The position numbers and the translations under genes are program-made. Positions 54,700 to 64,000 of a stretch of 64,000 bases of DNA are shown piece by piece. How positions within the stretch are numbered: position 1 is the stretch's first letter; each line of letters opens with the position of its first letter. The notes beneath the pieces are model-generated. The model was not told the DNA's origin and did not search any database. It saw only the letters and a list, made by a program, of their open reading frames with translations. Source of the DNA: Aldrovandia affinis (taxonomy: Eukaryota > Chordata > Actinopteri > Notacanthiformes > Halosauridae); the NCBI GenBank assembly GCA_029706075.1, contig JAINUG010000114.1:1612001-1676000 (forward strand), written 5' to 3'.

Positions 54700-55740
54700 A
54701 GCTGAAAGGAACTGACCATTTTGTGCATTTGATGTACAAATTTGTGCATTTGATGTTCCACTACTAAAAAGACATTTATTTTCCTAAATGTAATTATAAT
54801 GACAATACTGTGCTATTATAAATATTGAATGAAAACTGTGTAAAATTGTTTCTTCAAATTGCTTATTAATGGTTATGACCAACAGATAGATGTCAGGAGC
54901 AAACTTCACCACCAAATTACCAACTGGCTTTTGATATTTTGGTATGAAAGCCACAACTAAATTACACATGGTTTAGGCCTACTCAGTGTCAGACTTGAAT
55001 ACTTTATTTTATTGAATTCATATTACAATGTGCATTTAAGTAACACTAGATACATTTGACCATACTCCCCTACATGTGCCCTATTTTACATTTAGGAATT
55101 AGATCCCACCGAATGACTTTGATGGATGATGTTGACAGATTTAATTATTTCCCATTTCACACCACAGAAGAAATGTGACAATATTAATTAATTATTTGCA
55201 TATAAAAATAAACAAAATGTGAAAATAAATGTGGATATCAATGATTAGGTCAAGTCAATGATGATGATGTAAGTAGCTCTTGGCTATGTAATTTGCAAGT
55301 AGGCTATGACAGCCACAAGAAAGGGACTTAAAATTGGCATATGGCTCAATAATGTAGCCTACAGTGCAACAGGATACAATGCCTTTAGGCGAAAAAAAAT
55401 TCACATGTCACAAAAGTATTAATATATGTCTCAGTGAAATGGTTGAACAGTGCAAACTACAGTTTAAAATGCAAGAAGTCGGTTGTTATTTTTATTGTAT
55501 CACAGTGGTTCGGGCTGGTGCGGGATTGTTTTTTTCAATTTAGGGTGCGAGTAAAAAAAGCTGGCACATGCATTACTAATATTTACTGTCTGATCTCTGT
55601 TATCACTCCTACAACTAAATTAGTTGTCTAGCAAGCGATGTCGCTCACAACAATTGCTATATGAACAACCCAAAACACAAATTAAAAATTATTTTAGCTA
55701 AATAAAGAGTAGAAACATCTATCCTTTACAAAAACTAGCC
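54700..55740. other. intergenic, nothing recognised
   Basis: AT-rich; small frames only. Confidence 0.4.
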
Positions 55741-55744
55741 GAAG

Positions 55745-55835
55745 CTGGTCGACTGAATAACCTGACTTGGGAAGGGGGAAAAAGGGGAAAAGTCTGTGGA
55801 GGAACTCTGCAGGGGTGTTGTGCGCATACTGGTAG
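55745..55835 (-). pseudogene. stray Gypsy integrase fragment
   Basis: The minus strand contains TATGCGCACAACACC and GCAGAGTTCCTCCACAGACT with TTTCCCC, nearly identical to 51259-51305 in the Gypsy integrase (AEYAHNTLQSSSTDFSPF). No LTR or other Gypsy parts lie next to it. Confidence 0.8.
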
Positions 55836-56264
55836 CTGCTAACAAAGTTTTTGAAACTTTGTGCTCTGCGTGGGAGCTTAAATATTGTTGACAGCGCTTT
55901 AGTGGGCTGCTGGTCAGAGCCATTTTAGCTCAAAATAAAGTCTCTTGTGTGTTGCAATGGCTTCCAGTTTACAGCATTATTGTATTGAATTGTACCTTGC
56001 TATCACAGGAGCTAACTTTTCACCATTAATTTTGAATGGAGCCTCGTTTCCAAACATCGAGTGAATAAAAACATGCTATAAAAACTTTGCCACATGAAAC
56101 TACACTTTCTCATCAGTGTACTGATACATTTAAAAGTCTGACTTGTTCTAATATGGTAAGAAACTGGATGATGCTGTAAAAAGGTGAGAGATGGTAGAGC
56201 CCAAAAATAATTCTTAGGAAATACTAACAATTTTCACTCGTCTTTTAATAGAAACTAGAGAACA

Positions 56265-57447
56265 GGGCCCGTATTCACAAAGCATTTTATCTTACCACTA
56301 GGAGTACTTCTAAATCGCACTAAAACCTTTTAGTTAGGAGTCCCACCTTAAAATCTATTCACAAAGCTGCAAAGACAAACTCATACTAAGGAATTCCTAC
56401 AATCTTCAAGCTAAGAGTGAGGGCGGGGTTGACGTCGTTGCTAGGGATGACGTTGTTTCTCATGAAGAGCTTACTCAGAATGCCCACAGTGATTGGCTGA
56501 TATAGGGGATGGGTCATCATAGAGAAATAGTTTTTCTGCTGCTGTTTTTACAGTAACAATTCCCTAAATCTCGATGCAGAGTTACAGTGAAGAGATAGAC
56601 AACCATGTATGCTTTGGTTTGCTTTGTTTTTCATACTAAATGCCTTTCTGGGAGGCATGTTTTTAGAAACGCGACCGAATTAAATATAATTGAAACATTA
56701 GCGATCTTTTATTTTTTTATGAAATTAATTCAGGCATAAGACCACCCTAGTTAAATCGCCTAAGGCGTACTGAATCTAAAAATGTATTTTGTGAAATTTT
56801 CGAATAAAGATTTAGTGAAATAACTTAAATTGAAAAACTGAAATTATCATTCATTAAATTCCTTGAGAATAGTTCCTGGCAATTTTGGGTGGAAACGCAC
56901 CTTGGTCCGTTATTTTTTTTTTTTGCTGATCCGACAAATGATCCGATGCACCCCTATTATATTCTAATAAAGATTCTAAAATACAAATGTACGCTACGTG
57001 TCACTGATTTAACATGAAACCAAGAATACCGACTAGTCAATTGGTTACATGTCTGCATCTCGTAAACAATCAGCGGGTATCTATATATAATATATATAAT
57101 ATTATATATATAATACCCTCGCGATTGAGGCGGTACCTTTTTATGAGCTCTGTATCATTCAATATCTCCAGTGTTGACGCGATTGCGACAACGATTGCCG
57201 GCTGTAGCAGATTTTCGGATCGTCGTGAGTAGGTCTTTAGCGACTTAGAAGTCCTCTTGGCTGCTTTTAACTTCTCCTGGACTTAGGAGCTGTTTTTAGC
57301 TCTCAAACCCTTTGTGAAATACTCTTATCCCAAAAATTTAGGACTCCTAAATTTATGAGTGACACGGTAATTATTTTTCGGACTTGCTCCTAAATTGCGC
57401 AGTTAGGACCAACTTTTACCCTTAAAATGCTTTGTGAATACGGGCCC
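56265..57447. mobile_element. non-autonomous transposon, Harbinger-like, 1183 bp
   Basis: Both ends start GGGCCCGTATTCACAAAGCA and continue TTTTA; the inverted repeat is 25 bp with related TAGGAG-type motifs further in. PIF/Harbinger elements commonly start GGGCCYGT. The flanking triplets ACA and AGA would be an imperfect 3-bp target duplication. No transposase is present. Inside, near 56930-56957, GATCCGATGCACCCCTA resembles a hAT-type end, and a short TA-rich tract lies at 57080-57112. Confidence 0.75.
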
Positions 57448-58305
57448 AGATTTCTATAAAATTGCAAGGATTAGTTTGAATAGTATTTGTCTTTCTTGTG
57501 TTCATAAATTAAAGGATGAATAGGAACACCTATTATTTTAAAGGTAAGGAACTAATATATCCCAGTTTCTTTCTGGTGGACTTCTTTAAAACTTTGCCGG
57601 ATAATCTCTTAAGGAACCTGGTTCCAACTCTCTGCTTCCTTCAGAGGAAAAGGCAAATTTTTATTTTTATTTTCCACATGGAGTCATGAGGAAAATCGCT
57701 GCAATTCTGTTAAAAAAACAACAGGTTGGGCTTGGCTATAGTTGCTGTATGCCATTTTTACCATGACTGGAGCCAGAATGCACACAGGCTATACAGTTAG
57801 CAGTCATGACCTCACATGTACTGTCATTAAGTTCTATGGGCATTAAGTTAATCCATTGCAAGAGGTACTTGAAGCAGGCTTGTGCATCCAGTTTAAAGAA
57901 AGAAAAACACCTGAATGAATTTGAAGAAATTCAGTAAAAAAATACATGAAAAATATGGTTACACAGTATTTCATACTGGCACAGTAAATTGACAACTGTG
58001 GCAAAGCTCCTTCTGTCACAGATGGTCCACACCGGAAATATAGCTTCTACTTCACAGACTCCTGGTCAGTCCAGTACACTTTGATTTTAATGAGCTTTCT
58101 CCTGCAATTAATGTTTCCAGTCCAGTCTGGTATGGTATCACACACAACCGTGTGTTCTTCCTTTATACTTTCATCACTCGGACTATCTTTCCTCTCTGTC
58201 TTCCATTTGCTCTTTTCCGCATTTTAACATTCATTTCTCTGTATTTGTCACTGCTTTTATCTATTATCACATATCACCTTGTTTTGTTTGACTTCGTCCT
58301 AGTGT
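57448..58305. other. intergenic, nothing recognised
   Basis: No exon or repeat family is recognised. Confidence 0.4.
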
Positions 58306-58309
58306 TCAA

Positions 58310-58760
58310 GACACCACTCTTGAATCTATTTAGCAATGTGTATGGGGGCATTATCACCATGGGAATATCTTGTGAAAACTATGTTTGCACCATAGGAGGA
58401 ATCTGATTGCCTAAAACGGCTTTGTATTCCTTGGCCGTATTTATATCACGCAGAGTAATAATCGGACAGAATAACTCCAAGGAGATGTGTGCTCATACCA
58501 TAACAGATCTACCACCACGTTTAACAGTTGGGAAGAGGCAATGTGGGTTGAAGGCTTCCTATAGCTTTCTCCAAACATAAACTCATCCAGGTGTAGGAAA
58601 AAGAGTAAAAGACAACTCATCAGATCATATTACTTTCTTCCACTGCTCAGAAGTTCAGGTTTTGTGCTCATTCCACCAGATTATGTGTTGCGCATTGACC
58701 TTGGTTACAAGTGGTTTCAGAATGGCACCCTTACCATAAATATGAGCTTGGTGAAGCAAA
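58310..58760 (-). pseudogene. Tc1-like transposase remnant (family D, minus copy)
   Basis: Minus-strand match to the remnant at 22.3-23.0 kb. Pieces corresponding to CAGAAGTTCAGGTTTTGTGC (inverted), [10 protein letters not shown] and the WSDEL-like region are recognisable, and the sequence continues further toward the C-terminus than the other copy. Many stops. Confidence 0.72.
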
Positions 58761-58924
58761 AAACAAACAGGTTTTGTTGGGAATGTGTAACGGGGGTGTA
58801 GATTCACTTCTGTGGTCATTTTTGAGCCCATTATATCCTAATGTTTGCCGTGACTGACGCACCTGCAATTTACCCACCAACTATTTGATCTCTTTCAAAA
58901 TCTGTTAGATCACTCATTTAAATT

Positions 58925-60691
58925 TTTTTACATTTTAAGCATTTAGCAGACGCTCTTATCCAGAGCGACTTACAAGATGTGCATTAATACATGGTAGGAC
59001 CAATCACAGTTAGCGCACGAGATCAGTGCAGTAATACAGCAATAGACATCATTGCAGGCATCTGTGTACCATACCTGTAACACTGGGAAGGAAAAGGTTA
59101 GTGTACTTTTTTGTTGTTTTTTTTTGTTTTGGAGTATAGTGTTGAACAAGTAAACAGTGGTGAAGACAATTTAGCTAGATGTTCAGAATTCAGTGGTAGT
59201 GGAGTCTGAAGAGGTGGGTTTTGAGTCTCTTGCGGAAGATCGTAAGTGATTCCGCGGTCCTGACCGATTGCGGAAGGTCGTTCCACCGGGATCAGGACAG
59301 AGAAGAGGCGAGACCGCGAGGAGTGGCTGCCAGGCGCCCGGAGGGAAGGGACAGTCAGTTTACCAGAGGAGGTGGAGTGGAGGGCTCTGGGAGGGGTGTA
59401 GGGAGTGATGAGTGACTGGAGGTAAGGGGGAGCAGTACCTCTGGCCGCTTGAAAAGCAAGCACCAATGATTTGAATCTGATGCGTGCTGCGATGGGGAGC
59501 CAGTGCAGAGAGGAGAGTAGAGGGCTGACGTGGGTGAACTTCGGCTGGTTGAACACCGGACGAGCGGCAGCGTTCTGGACTAGTTGCAGTGGCTTGATGG
59601 CACAGGCCGGAAGGCCTGCCAGCAAGGAATTGCAGTAGTCCAGACGTGAGATCACCAGGGCCTGGACTAGGAGTTGAGTGGCTCTTGGGTCGGATCGGAT
59701 CCTCCGGATGTTGTGGAGGAGAATCGGCAGGTCCGAGTGATCGCTGCAATATGGCTCGAGAAGCACAGCTGGTTGTCCAGGGTTACTCCAAGGCTCCTGG
59801 CAGACTGGGACGGAGACACTATGGAGCCTTCCACGGTGATTGACGCATCAATCATCGGGGAGCCCTTCGCTGGGAGGAAGAGCAGCTCTGTCTTCCCCAG
59901 GTTCAGCTTCAGGTGGTGGGTGGACATCCATGCAGAGATCCATGCCGGGACCTGGGTATCAGATGGAGAGAAGGAGAGAAAGAGTTGAGTGTCATCAGCA
60001 TAACAGTGATAGGAAAAACCATGAGCAGAAATAACAGAGCCAAGTGACTTGGTGTACAGAGAAAATAGGACGGGGCCTAGCACCGAGCCCTGCGGGACTC
60101 CGGTAGAGAGGGTGTGGGGAGAGGAGAGGGATCCTCTCTAGGCCACCTGGTAAGACCGGTCAGCCAGGTAGGACTCGAACCATGTCAACGCAGATCCAGA
60201 GATCGACGAGAGATGAGAGCAGTACCGTGGAGAGGTGGTCCACAGTATTGAATGCTGCCGACAGGTCGAGGAGGAGGAGGACGGAGATAAGGGATTGGGA
60301 CTTAGCCCCATGAAGAGCCTCAGTGACCGCAAGAAGAGCAGTCTCTGTGGAGTGGCCTGCTCTGAACCCAGATTAGTGGGATCAAGCAGGTCGTTCTGTA
60401 AGAGATGAGCAGACAGTTGGTTATAGACAGCCCCCTCTAACGTTTTGGAAAGGAATGGGAGGAGAGAGACAGGTCGGTAGTTTGAAATAACAGCAGGATT
60501 CAGAGAGGATTTTTTGAGGAGGGGGACAACATGAGTGCATTTGAGGGAAGAGGGGACAGAGCCAGAGGAAAGAGAGGAGTTAATGACATTGGAGACAAAG
60601 GGGAGGATGTCCATAGCAATGGACTGGAAGAGGGGGGAAGGAATGGGATCAAGAGGGCAGGTGGTGGGACGGTGGGAGAGGACAAGTTGAA
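58925..60691 (-). mobile_element. L2-like LINE, 5'-truncated, with recognisable reverse transcriptase
   Basis: The inverted 3' tail AGCATTTAGCAGACGCTCTT lies at the left edge, and the element is cut off at about 60691 on its 5' side. Minus frames cover most of the reverse transcriptase. The right edge matches a point in the 47.7-kb copy, which extends further 5'. Likely dead because of frame breaks and truncation. Confidence 0.87.
59098..60614 (-). pseudogene. L2-like reverse transcriptase pseudogene
   Basis: In order on the minus strand: FVSNVINSSLSSGSVPSSLK, PLLKKSSLNPAVISNYRPVS, LLPFLSKTLEGAVYNQL, a frame change, [37 protein letters not shown], the catalytic box [45 protein letters not shown], a frame change, [19 protein letters not shown], and the C-terminal [15 protein letters not shown] part. 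At least three frame breaks are present, and a stop codon precedes MLGPVL. The endonuclease is missing. Confidence 0.85.
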
Positions 60692-60789
60692 CTCATGTTG
60701 GTAACACATATTATTATTTTATATTATAGACATTATTTACACATTATTCTATATAATATGGTCTTAAAATGTATTTTATAGCATAAATA

Positions 60790-60907
60790 CACTACTGGTC
60801 AAAAGTTTTAGAACATCCCCATTTTCCATTTTTTACTGGAATTTAAGCAGTTCAAGTCCAGTGAATAACCTGAAATGGTACAAAAGTAAGCGGTAAACTG
60901 CCAGAGA
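60790..60907 (+). mobile_element. solo end of the family-G Tc1 element
   Basis: TA followed by CACTACTGGTCAAAAGTTTT, continuing to GTAAACTGCCAGAGA. Matches the left end of the element at 61529 over about 115 bp and then stops. No right end or coding sequence is attached. Confidence 0.8.
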
Positions 60908-61918
60908 ATTGGGGGCCGGTAAACCTGCTGTGCTGTCACAGCCCTCTGTTGCTAGGTTGGAGATACTTGGAAGGTGAAAACATATGATCACCGAGGGTCA
61001 GACTAGGTGAGTGGAGGCACCCTGGGGAAATAGCAGCATGGGATAAGAGTGCCCTCTATCTCCACATAGATTGGTATCACTCACATGGCCATGAGTTATC
61101 CACATGTTCTACAGCAGGTGCTGAGAAATGAGTGATTCTGAACCACTCAATAAATTCCATCTCCTTAGTCACATTTCTTTGCATCAGGTGCTCAATATGT
61201 CAATTTTGACCCGAAGGTTTGAGAACTAGAAGGTAACTGACTTTGCCCTCTGTGCTTTAATCACTTAATTGATGAATTACACCTTTGATGTGATACTGAA
61301 ACCCTCTTGCTTTCTATAAATGTGCAGATTTAAAATCCCCTGTTGAAGCGGGACTAAAAAGAAAGGATTTAAATTTCTTGTTTCAATGGGAATAAAATGG
61401 AGGGATGTTTACTTTTCTGTCCATTATTATTTTAAGATATACTTTATATTAGCTTCGATGTGAGTCCAATTACAATAAATATCTCTTTTGAAAGAGAGCC
61501 TGACCTGGTCAGGCTAGTGGAATATATATACTACCGTTCAAAAGTTTTAGAACACCCCCATTTTCCCAGTTTTTACTTACATTTAAGCAGTTCAAGTCCA
61601 TTCATAATCTGAAATGGTACAATGGTAAGCAGTAAACTGCCAGAGATTTTTTTTAGGTTACCAAAAACTGAGTTATAAAAAAAGGCAATTTTCAGGGAAC
61701 AAATAATAGGTTAACAACTTACAACTGTTCTGCAGCAATGGAAGTAAATTAAGCCTTGAAAGTTGATGCAAACAATTCCTACAGGTGTCACAACTTTTGT
61801 TGATTACTTACAAACCCTGTCTGTATAAAAGCAGTGTTGGAACAGACTGTGTTACTTCACCCTCTGAAGCATTATTTGGACAATATTGCACTGCAGGAAG
61901 TAGTATATTGCTAGCATA

Positions 61919-62245
61919 ATGGTGATAAAAAGGCAATTAACAAAGGAAGACAGACAGACCATTATAACCCTTAAAAGCGTAGGTCTTTCCTTTAGAGAAA
62001 TTGCAAAGAAGGCCAAGATGTCAGTGAGTACAGTTTCCTACACCATCAAAAGGCACTTGGAAACTGGAAGAAACTCTGATAGGAAGAGGTCTGGCAGACC
62101 CAAAGCCACAACAAAATCAGAAGACAAGTTTCTGAGAGTCAACAGCTTGCGTGATAGGCGGCTCACAGTACAACAGCTTCAAGCACAGCTTAACACTGGT
62201 CGAAGTAAGGAAGTCTCAGTTTCAATTGTGAAGAGAAGACTTTGA
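61919..62245 (+). pseudogene. Tc1 transposase (family G), DNA-binding part
   Basis: 108 codons: MVIKRQLTKEDRQTIITLKS, then the helix-turn-helix region FREIAKKAKMSVSTVSYTI, the basic GRNSDRKRSGRPKATT hinge and the second domain SLRDRRLTVQQLQAQL. Ends at an in-frame stop after SIVKRRL, where a full-length transposase would go on. Confidence 0.85.
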
Positions 62246-62309
62246 GCTGCAGGTTTGACAGGTCGAGTGGCAGTAAGAAAGCAATAAGAAAAAGAGGCTT
62301 CCCTGGGTC

Positions 62310-62549
62310 ATGAAGAACCACCAGTGGACTACTGAAGACTGGAAGAAGGTCTTATGGACCGATGAATCAAAATTTGAAATCTTCGGTTCATCACGCAGGG
62401 TTTTTGTACGCCGTCGAGTAGGCGAAAGGATGGTTCCTCAGTGTGTGACACCAACTGTCAAACACGGAGGAGGAAGCATGATGGTCTGGGGCTCTTTTGC
62501 TGGATCCAGAGTCGGCAACTTGCACAGACTGACTGTTAACCCACGTTAA
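62310..62549 (+). pseudogene. Tc1 transposase (family G), start of the catalytic domain
   Basis: 79 codons with MKNHQWTTEDWKKVLWTDES (first catalytic Asp), KFEIFGSSRRVFVRR, and KHGGGSMMVWGSFAGS. The coding sequence then runs directly into the right-hand inverted repeat. The regions with the second Asp and the final acidic residue of the triad are absent, so it cannot be active. Confidence 0.85.
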
Positions 62550-62755
62550 CCCATTACTTGTTCCCTGAAAAGGGCCTTTTTTAATAAATCTGAAATTATT
62601 ATTCAGTTTTTGGTAACCTAAACTTTTTTTTGTAACCTCTGGCAGTTTACTGCTTACCTTTGTACCATTTCAGGTTATTCACTGGACTCGAACTGCTTCA
62701 ATTTAAGTAATAACTGGAAAAATGGGGGTGTTCTAAAAGTTTTGTACTGGTAGTG

Positions 62756-64000
62756 TATGTTGGTAATTAGTATGTCCATTAATATGAGAGTCCTTTTTAA
62801 TTGTGATTTAGTTCAAAACACAAGTCCTTTTTCATGTTTCCATTATTTTGTCTATCCCCTGTATAGGCTATGGCCTGCTACCGCATATAAATACAAAATG
62901 TATTGGTTGTTTCTAATTGACTGTAGAACAGTGAACAAATGATTATGTACATTGTGGGCTATCAAAAGATCAACTCCTTTCAACTTCCGTCATGTGAAAA
63001 CATGGATAAATTGGTTTAAGTCCGTCAATTGACAATGCATTAGCTCAATTCATTTTTGTTGGATATTAAATCTGTGACCATGGCCTTAGACAAATTCTGG
63101 AAATACCAAATCATCAGTCACTTTAGGACACTCCCAGGACTGCATTTGGGCAGGACATTTTTAAAAAACTCACAGAAAACATATTGTGGAAGGCGTCGGT
63201 CACTCCATTCACCACATTCACCATACTCATACATAAACAGTCCCAGGATGTGATACAGTTCACTATGAATGTAGGAAAAGTATGTGCTACTTCTATGTTG
63301 GTTTACCAAAAGCCAAATTGTATGTGTGAGTGTAAGGTGCAAGTCGATAATCAAACAATCGATTGACAAATCTCTGCAGCATCTAGTTTATTTTTTTGGG
63401 ACATTGGCATGGTGTAAATTAATTAGAAATAGTACATTTTGAAGAATACAACTACAGGGAAAGGTATAGGTGGGACAACTAATCCCATTAAAGTAAAATA
63501 AAATGCCTATAAGAAATAAACTACAAGAAAGAGAAAACAACACTTCTCCAAAGACAAAGTTTTACTTATTTTGAATGAAGTAGCATAGCATAAACACATT
63601 TTATTTTCAAAGGCTCGGGGCCGTCTCTCCAACACTGAGAAAAACAATTGCAATGACTTCGCAAGCGAACTAACTGCTTGCTTCGAGCAGTTTAGGACTG
63701 GGATGGATGTCCGAAAAAATGGTTTGACCTTTCCAGCCAAGTCAAAATAAGGGGGGCTGAATTACACCGTGAAAGGGTACACAATTATCTGATGCAGGAA
63801 CCATAAAAAAAACAATTTTTAATAATCCTACAATTAATTTTCCTCTCATACCTGTATAAGAGGTGTCATTGTATAATAAAAAAAAACATACAGTATTGCA
63901 TGTGACTGGCTAAAACAAGGTAATGCGTGTTTTTGTGGCTGTGGTAGCTGTGTGCCAGCATTCTTAGATTTTTAACCCATATAAATAATTACTAGAATGT
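62756..64000. other. intergenic, nothing recognised
   Basis: AT-rich. Frames of 60-83 codons overlap each other on both strands and show no recognised domain. Confidence 0.4.

Larger units (their letters stand above)
61529..62755 (+). mobile_element. internally deleted Tc1-like transposon (family G), 1227 bp
   Basis: The left end TACTACCGTTCAAAAGTTTT and the right end, inverted, CACTACCAGTACAAAACTTT are preceded and followed by TA. The inverted repeats run over 140 bp (shared GGTAAGCAGTAAACTGCCAG). Between them lies a plus-strand transposase lacking its last third. TATA-like sequence and AACAGACTGTG precede the coding part. Confidence 0.88.

Noticed and set aside
1-64000. CRISPR array, operon, phage or bacterial gene cluster
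   Set aside because: All coding evidence is intron-split vertebrate sequence or eukaryotic transposable elements; no evenly spaced identical repeats with unique spacers were seen.

Overview
The window is vertebrate, almost certainly teleost fish, nuclear DNA. It is AT-rich, has long introns with canonical GT-AG boundaries, and is full of fish-type repeats: Tc1-like transposons, L2-like LINEs, tRNA-headed SINEs carrying the fish V-SINE core, a chromodomain Gypsy element, hAT and Harbinger-like non-autonomous elements, and (CT)n, (TA)n and (AAT)n microsatellites. There is no operon, CRISPR array or other prokaryotic structure.

One host gene is visible, on the plus strand. Twelve coding exons between 9721 and 38805 join without a frame break into a 624-residue protein of the SLC23 (nucleobase-ascorbate transporter, NAT/NCS2) family. 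Reading frame, splice sites and exon phases agree across all twelve exons. The NAT signature in exon 8 begins with Gln ([10 protein letters not shown], residues 430-439), where the ascorbate transporters SVCT1 and SVCT2 have Pro. This points to the nucleobase-type paralogue (SLC23A4/SNBT1, lost as a functional gene in humans) rather than slc23a1 or slc23a2.

Layout. 1-9.6 kb: upstream flank with a broken L2-like LINE, an (AAT)n array and a Tc1 remnant. 9.7-38.8 kb: the transporter gene. Its introns hold a second copy of that Tc1 remnant, a full-length SINE with target-site duplications, a local direct duplication, an abundant fish SINE-like repeat, another Tc1 remnant, a complete hAT-type non-autonomous element, an almost complete Tc1 element with one frameshift, two minisatellites and a full V-SINE. 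38.8-44 kb: sparse flank with LINE and SINE scraps. 45-54.7 kb: nested repeats, in which a Tc1 remnant abuts a chromodomain Gypsy element that has itself received L2 and SINE insertions. 55.7-62.8 kb: a stray Gypsy integrase fragment, a Harbinger-like inverted-repeat element, a Tc1 remnant, an L2 LINE with a recognisable reverse transcriptase, and an internally deleted Tc1 element. 62.8-64 kb: nothing recognised.

I found no previously undescribed multi-gene system. The points most worth a second look are the nucleobase-type signature of the transporter, including an unusual Gly-to-Ala change; the minisatellite plus V-SINE that ends just before exon 9; the near-intact Tc1 element; and the shared 3' tail of the L2 LINEs and the V-SINEs.
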